Assembly: GCA_020634335.1 (NCBI GenBank)
Contig: JACKBY010000003.1
Location: 1-64,000 of the forward strand
DNA length: 64,000 bases
DNA from: Promineifilum sp.
GTDB lineage: Bacteria > Chloroflexota > Anaerolineae > Promineifilales > Promineifilaceae
Reading direction: 5' to 3'
Shown piece after piece: positions 62,288 through 64,000 of the stretch (the first letter of the stretch is position 1; the number at the start of each line of letters is the position of its first letter). Position numbers and translations under genes: made by a program. The notes below the pieces were generated by a model. That model saw only the letters and a list, made by a program, of their open reading frames with translations, did not search any database and was not told the DNA's origin.

Positions 62288-63651
62288 TTGTCCACCCCCA
62301 CGGTCATCTCGGCCGCGCGTTCGGATTCGGCCGAGACGCGGAAGTAGACCAGCGTGGCCGCCAGCATGACGGCCATCATGATGAAGCTGATGGCCGAGCC
62401 GAACGGCCAGTCGCGCACGGTCATGAATTGCTGCTGCAACAGATTGCCCAGCAACGACACCTTGGCCCCACCCATCAGGTCGGGCGTCACATAGGCCCCC
62501 AGCGAGGGGATGAAGACAATGATCGACCCGGCGATGATGCCCGGCAAGGTCAGCGGCAGCAGGATACGCCGAAAGCTTTGCCGGCGACCGGCATAGAGAT
62601 CGGAGGCGGCCTCGAGCAGCGACCAGTTGACCTTCTCCAGATTGGTGTAGAGCGGCAGCACCATGAACGGCAGATAGCCGTAGAACAGGCCCAGCAGGAC
62701 GGCCGGGAAGTTATAGAGCAACGGCAATTTCTGCGACGTGGCCGCGGCCAGCCAATCGAACAGCGGCGATACCCCGGCCAGACGCACGGCTTGCTCGTGG
62801 AGGGTGATACTCCAGAAATTATTGATCAACCCCGAATCGCGCAGGATGAGCATCCAGGCGTAGGTGCGCACCAGAAAGTTGGTCCAGAAGGGGATCATGA
62901 CCAGGAAGATGAGCACGGTGCGGCGATTGGCTGGTTGGCGAGCGATCCAGTAGGCGAACGGGTAGGCGAAGAGCAGGCAGATGGCCGTGTTGAGAAAGGC
63001 CAACCACAGGGAACGGCCAAAGATACGCAGGTAGATAAACTCACCATTGATGCGGCTGAAGATGCGGGCGTAATCATCGAACAGGGTTCGTGCGCTGCCA
63101 AAGTCGTAAGTGACGGTGCCCAGCCGCGTGCGCTCTCCCAGACTGACCACGAAGACGATTGCCAGGGGAATGAGAAAGAAAATGAGCAGCCAGTAGAACG
63201 ACGGGTAGGCGAGCGACCAGGCAGTGCGGCGCGTCAGCAGCAAAAATGTCAGGCCGCTGAGGCCGGCCAGCAGCACCGCGCCGTAGAACTCGCGGGCCAG
63301 ACTGTAGTAGGCGGCGGCGGCGACCAACGTGAGCAGAAGCGTCGCCAGGGCTAGCGGGCGTGCCCGGCGTGTCTCTCGCAGCAGCCCGATCCCGGCGGCG
63401 ATAGCAAGCGCCGCCAGCGCGCCATAGACGGCGTAGGCGACGACGGGCGACCATTGGGCCAGCGCCAGCTCCACAGCCAACGGTTGCCAGTTTATAATGT
63501 TGAAGGTTGCCCAGCGGAAGAGCAGGGAGAGCCAGAGGAGGGCCTGACCGAGGAAGACACAAGCGGCGGCCGACAGGAAAGGGTCGCGACCACGCTGCAT
63601 GGGAGTAGCGAGAGGGGATGGGCTCAGCCCGGTGTTATGCGCGGCAGCCAT
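62284..63651 (-). CDS. potB: Polyamine-type ABC transporter permease PotB with N-terminal membrane extension
   Basis: The C-terminal 310 residues are a normal PotB/PotH permease, with EAASDLYAGRRQSFRRILLPL as coupling loop. The 455-residue length includes about 145 extra N-terminal residues with three to four more helices (CVFLGQALLWLSLLF, ALAALAIAAGIGLL, LATLLLTLVAAAAYYSL, AVLLAGLSGLTFLLL). AGGAGGAGCCG directly precedes the ATG, supporting the long form. The extension is unlike typical PotB and its role is unknown. Confidence 0.88.
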   Translation of the reverse strand: MAAAHNTGLSPSPLATPMQRGRDPFLSAAACVFLGQALLWLSLLFRWATFNIINWQPLAVELALAQWSPVVAYAVYGALAALAIAAGIGLLRETRRARPLALATLLLTLVAAAAYYSLAREFYGAVLLAGLSGLTFLLLTRRTAWSLAYPSFYWLLIFFLIPLAIVFVVSLGERTRLGTVTYDFGSARTLFDDYARIFSRINGEFIYLRIFGRSLWLAFLNTAICLLFAYPFAYWIARQPANRRTVLIFLVMIPFWTNFLVRTYAWMLILRDSGLINNFWSITLHEQAVRLAGVSPLFDWLAAATSQKLPLLYNFPAVLLGLFYGYLPFMVLPLYTNLEKVNWSLLEAASDLYAGRRQSFRRILLPLTLPGIIAGSIIVFIPSLGAYVTPDLMGGAKVSLLGNLLQQQFMTVRDWPFGSAISFIMMAVMLAATLVYFRVSAESERAAEMTVGVDK

Positions 63652-63823
63652 CGGCTCCTCCTGCTGTTGTGAAATCGGCGGCCGCCGGCGTGATATCTGC
63701 GAATGTTGGTGTGCATATCCATCCTCCGGGATATTCAGCTACGGATATTTACGGACAAATCCCAAACAAACAATCATATTTCATGATCCGTACCGTCCGT
63801 TAAATCTGTCGCCATTTCTTCAT

Positions 63824-64000
63824 CTACTCGATCAGAATCTGCGCGTTTTCGGCTGCCCACTGCACGTAGACGTGGCTGCCCACGTCGAACGGCATGTCAT
63901 AGCGCGAGCCGTAGTTTTGCTGGCGCACAACCAGCGACGCCCCGCCTTCGAGCATGACGCGGAAGCGCGTGTCCGTGCCGATATAGAAGGCTTCTTCCAG
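63824..64000 (-). CDS. potA: ABC transporter ATP-binding protein PotA, C-terminal end (partial)
   Basis: The last 58 residues are present (LEEAFYIGTDTRFRVMLEGG, then SLVVRQQNYGSRYD, ending NAQILIE); the 5' end lies beyond the window. The YIGTDTRF and VRQQN pattern matches the TOBE regulatory domain at the end of PotA/MalK-type ATPases. It precedes potB by 172 bp on the same strand, completing a potABCD-type set. Confidence 0.8.
   Translation of the reverse strand: MEEAFYIGTDTRFRVMLEGGASLVVRQQNYGSRYDMPFDVGSHVYVQWAAENAQILIE

Overview
This 64 kb window is GC-rich bacterial chromosome with dense coding on both strands. I see no rRNA, tRNA, CRISPR array or intact insertion sequence. Proline/threonine-rich lipoproteins, an oversized SecA, a CXXXY-type CcmE, a multiheme cytochrome/NrfD module and many palindromic intergenic repeats suggest a Chloroflexota genome (Anaerolineae/Caldilineae-like). 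That placement is inference from gene content, not from a marker gene.

Layout. 0-4 kb: end of a glycosyltransferase, a CadD-like transporter, a glycosidase-like lipoprotein, an EVE-like/HNH nuclease gene broken by one in-frame TGA, and a methyltransferase. 4.2-9 kb: the glyoxylate shunt (aceB-aceA) read leftward, divergent from a short-chain fatty-acid-type regulator; two identical 16-bp palindromes lie at the two predicted promoters. 9.4-17 kb: SH3-repeat protein, meaB, prs and a 1312-residue secA. 17-20 kb: two convergent DNA glycosylases (YcaQ/AlkX-like and Fpg). 20-28 kb: a VCBS-type lipoprotein, a divergent pair of VWA-TM-FHA proteins, a degenerate UvrD-like protein, a truncated Nudix gene, a PNPOx-like protein and ubiX. 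29-41 kb: YhaM-like nuclease, CinA-nucleotidyltransferase fusion, serine hydrolase, two GNATs, a frameshifted antitoxin-like gene, pgk with a translationally coupled unknown gene, an M23 peptidase, murE and a TfoX-like protein.

41.5-59.5 kb is the respiratory and cytochrome section. An octaheme cytochrome, a Tat-type four-cluster ferredoxin and NrfD form one operon with a strong promoter and terminator. A 51-residue membrane protein, too short for usual gene callers, lies divergently upstream. Its N-terminus (MNEFQA) matches that of a cysteine-rich membrane protein at 50.3 kb. A NarL-type kinase/regulator pair precedes a cytochrome c maturation cluster (ccmE, ccmF, ccmH, a ccmG/resA-like gene, a CcmI-like zinc-ribbon protein and a diheme membrane protein). 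Between ccmF and ccmH lies an AT-richer island with two unfamiliar genes, one for a secreted four-cysteine protein; it looks horizontally acquired.

60-64 kb: a polyamine-type ABC importer (potD, potC, potB and the 3' end of potA), with an unusual N-terminal membrane extension on PotB.

Several genes have a -10-like hexamer 6-10 nt before the start codon and no Shine-Dalgarno sequence, which suggests leaderless transcripts. At least four dispersed intergenic repeat families occur, including a two-hairpin element of about 160 bp at 19.3 and 46.9 kb.
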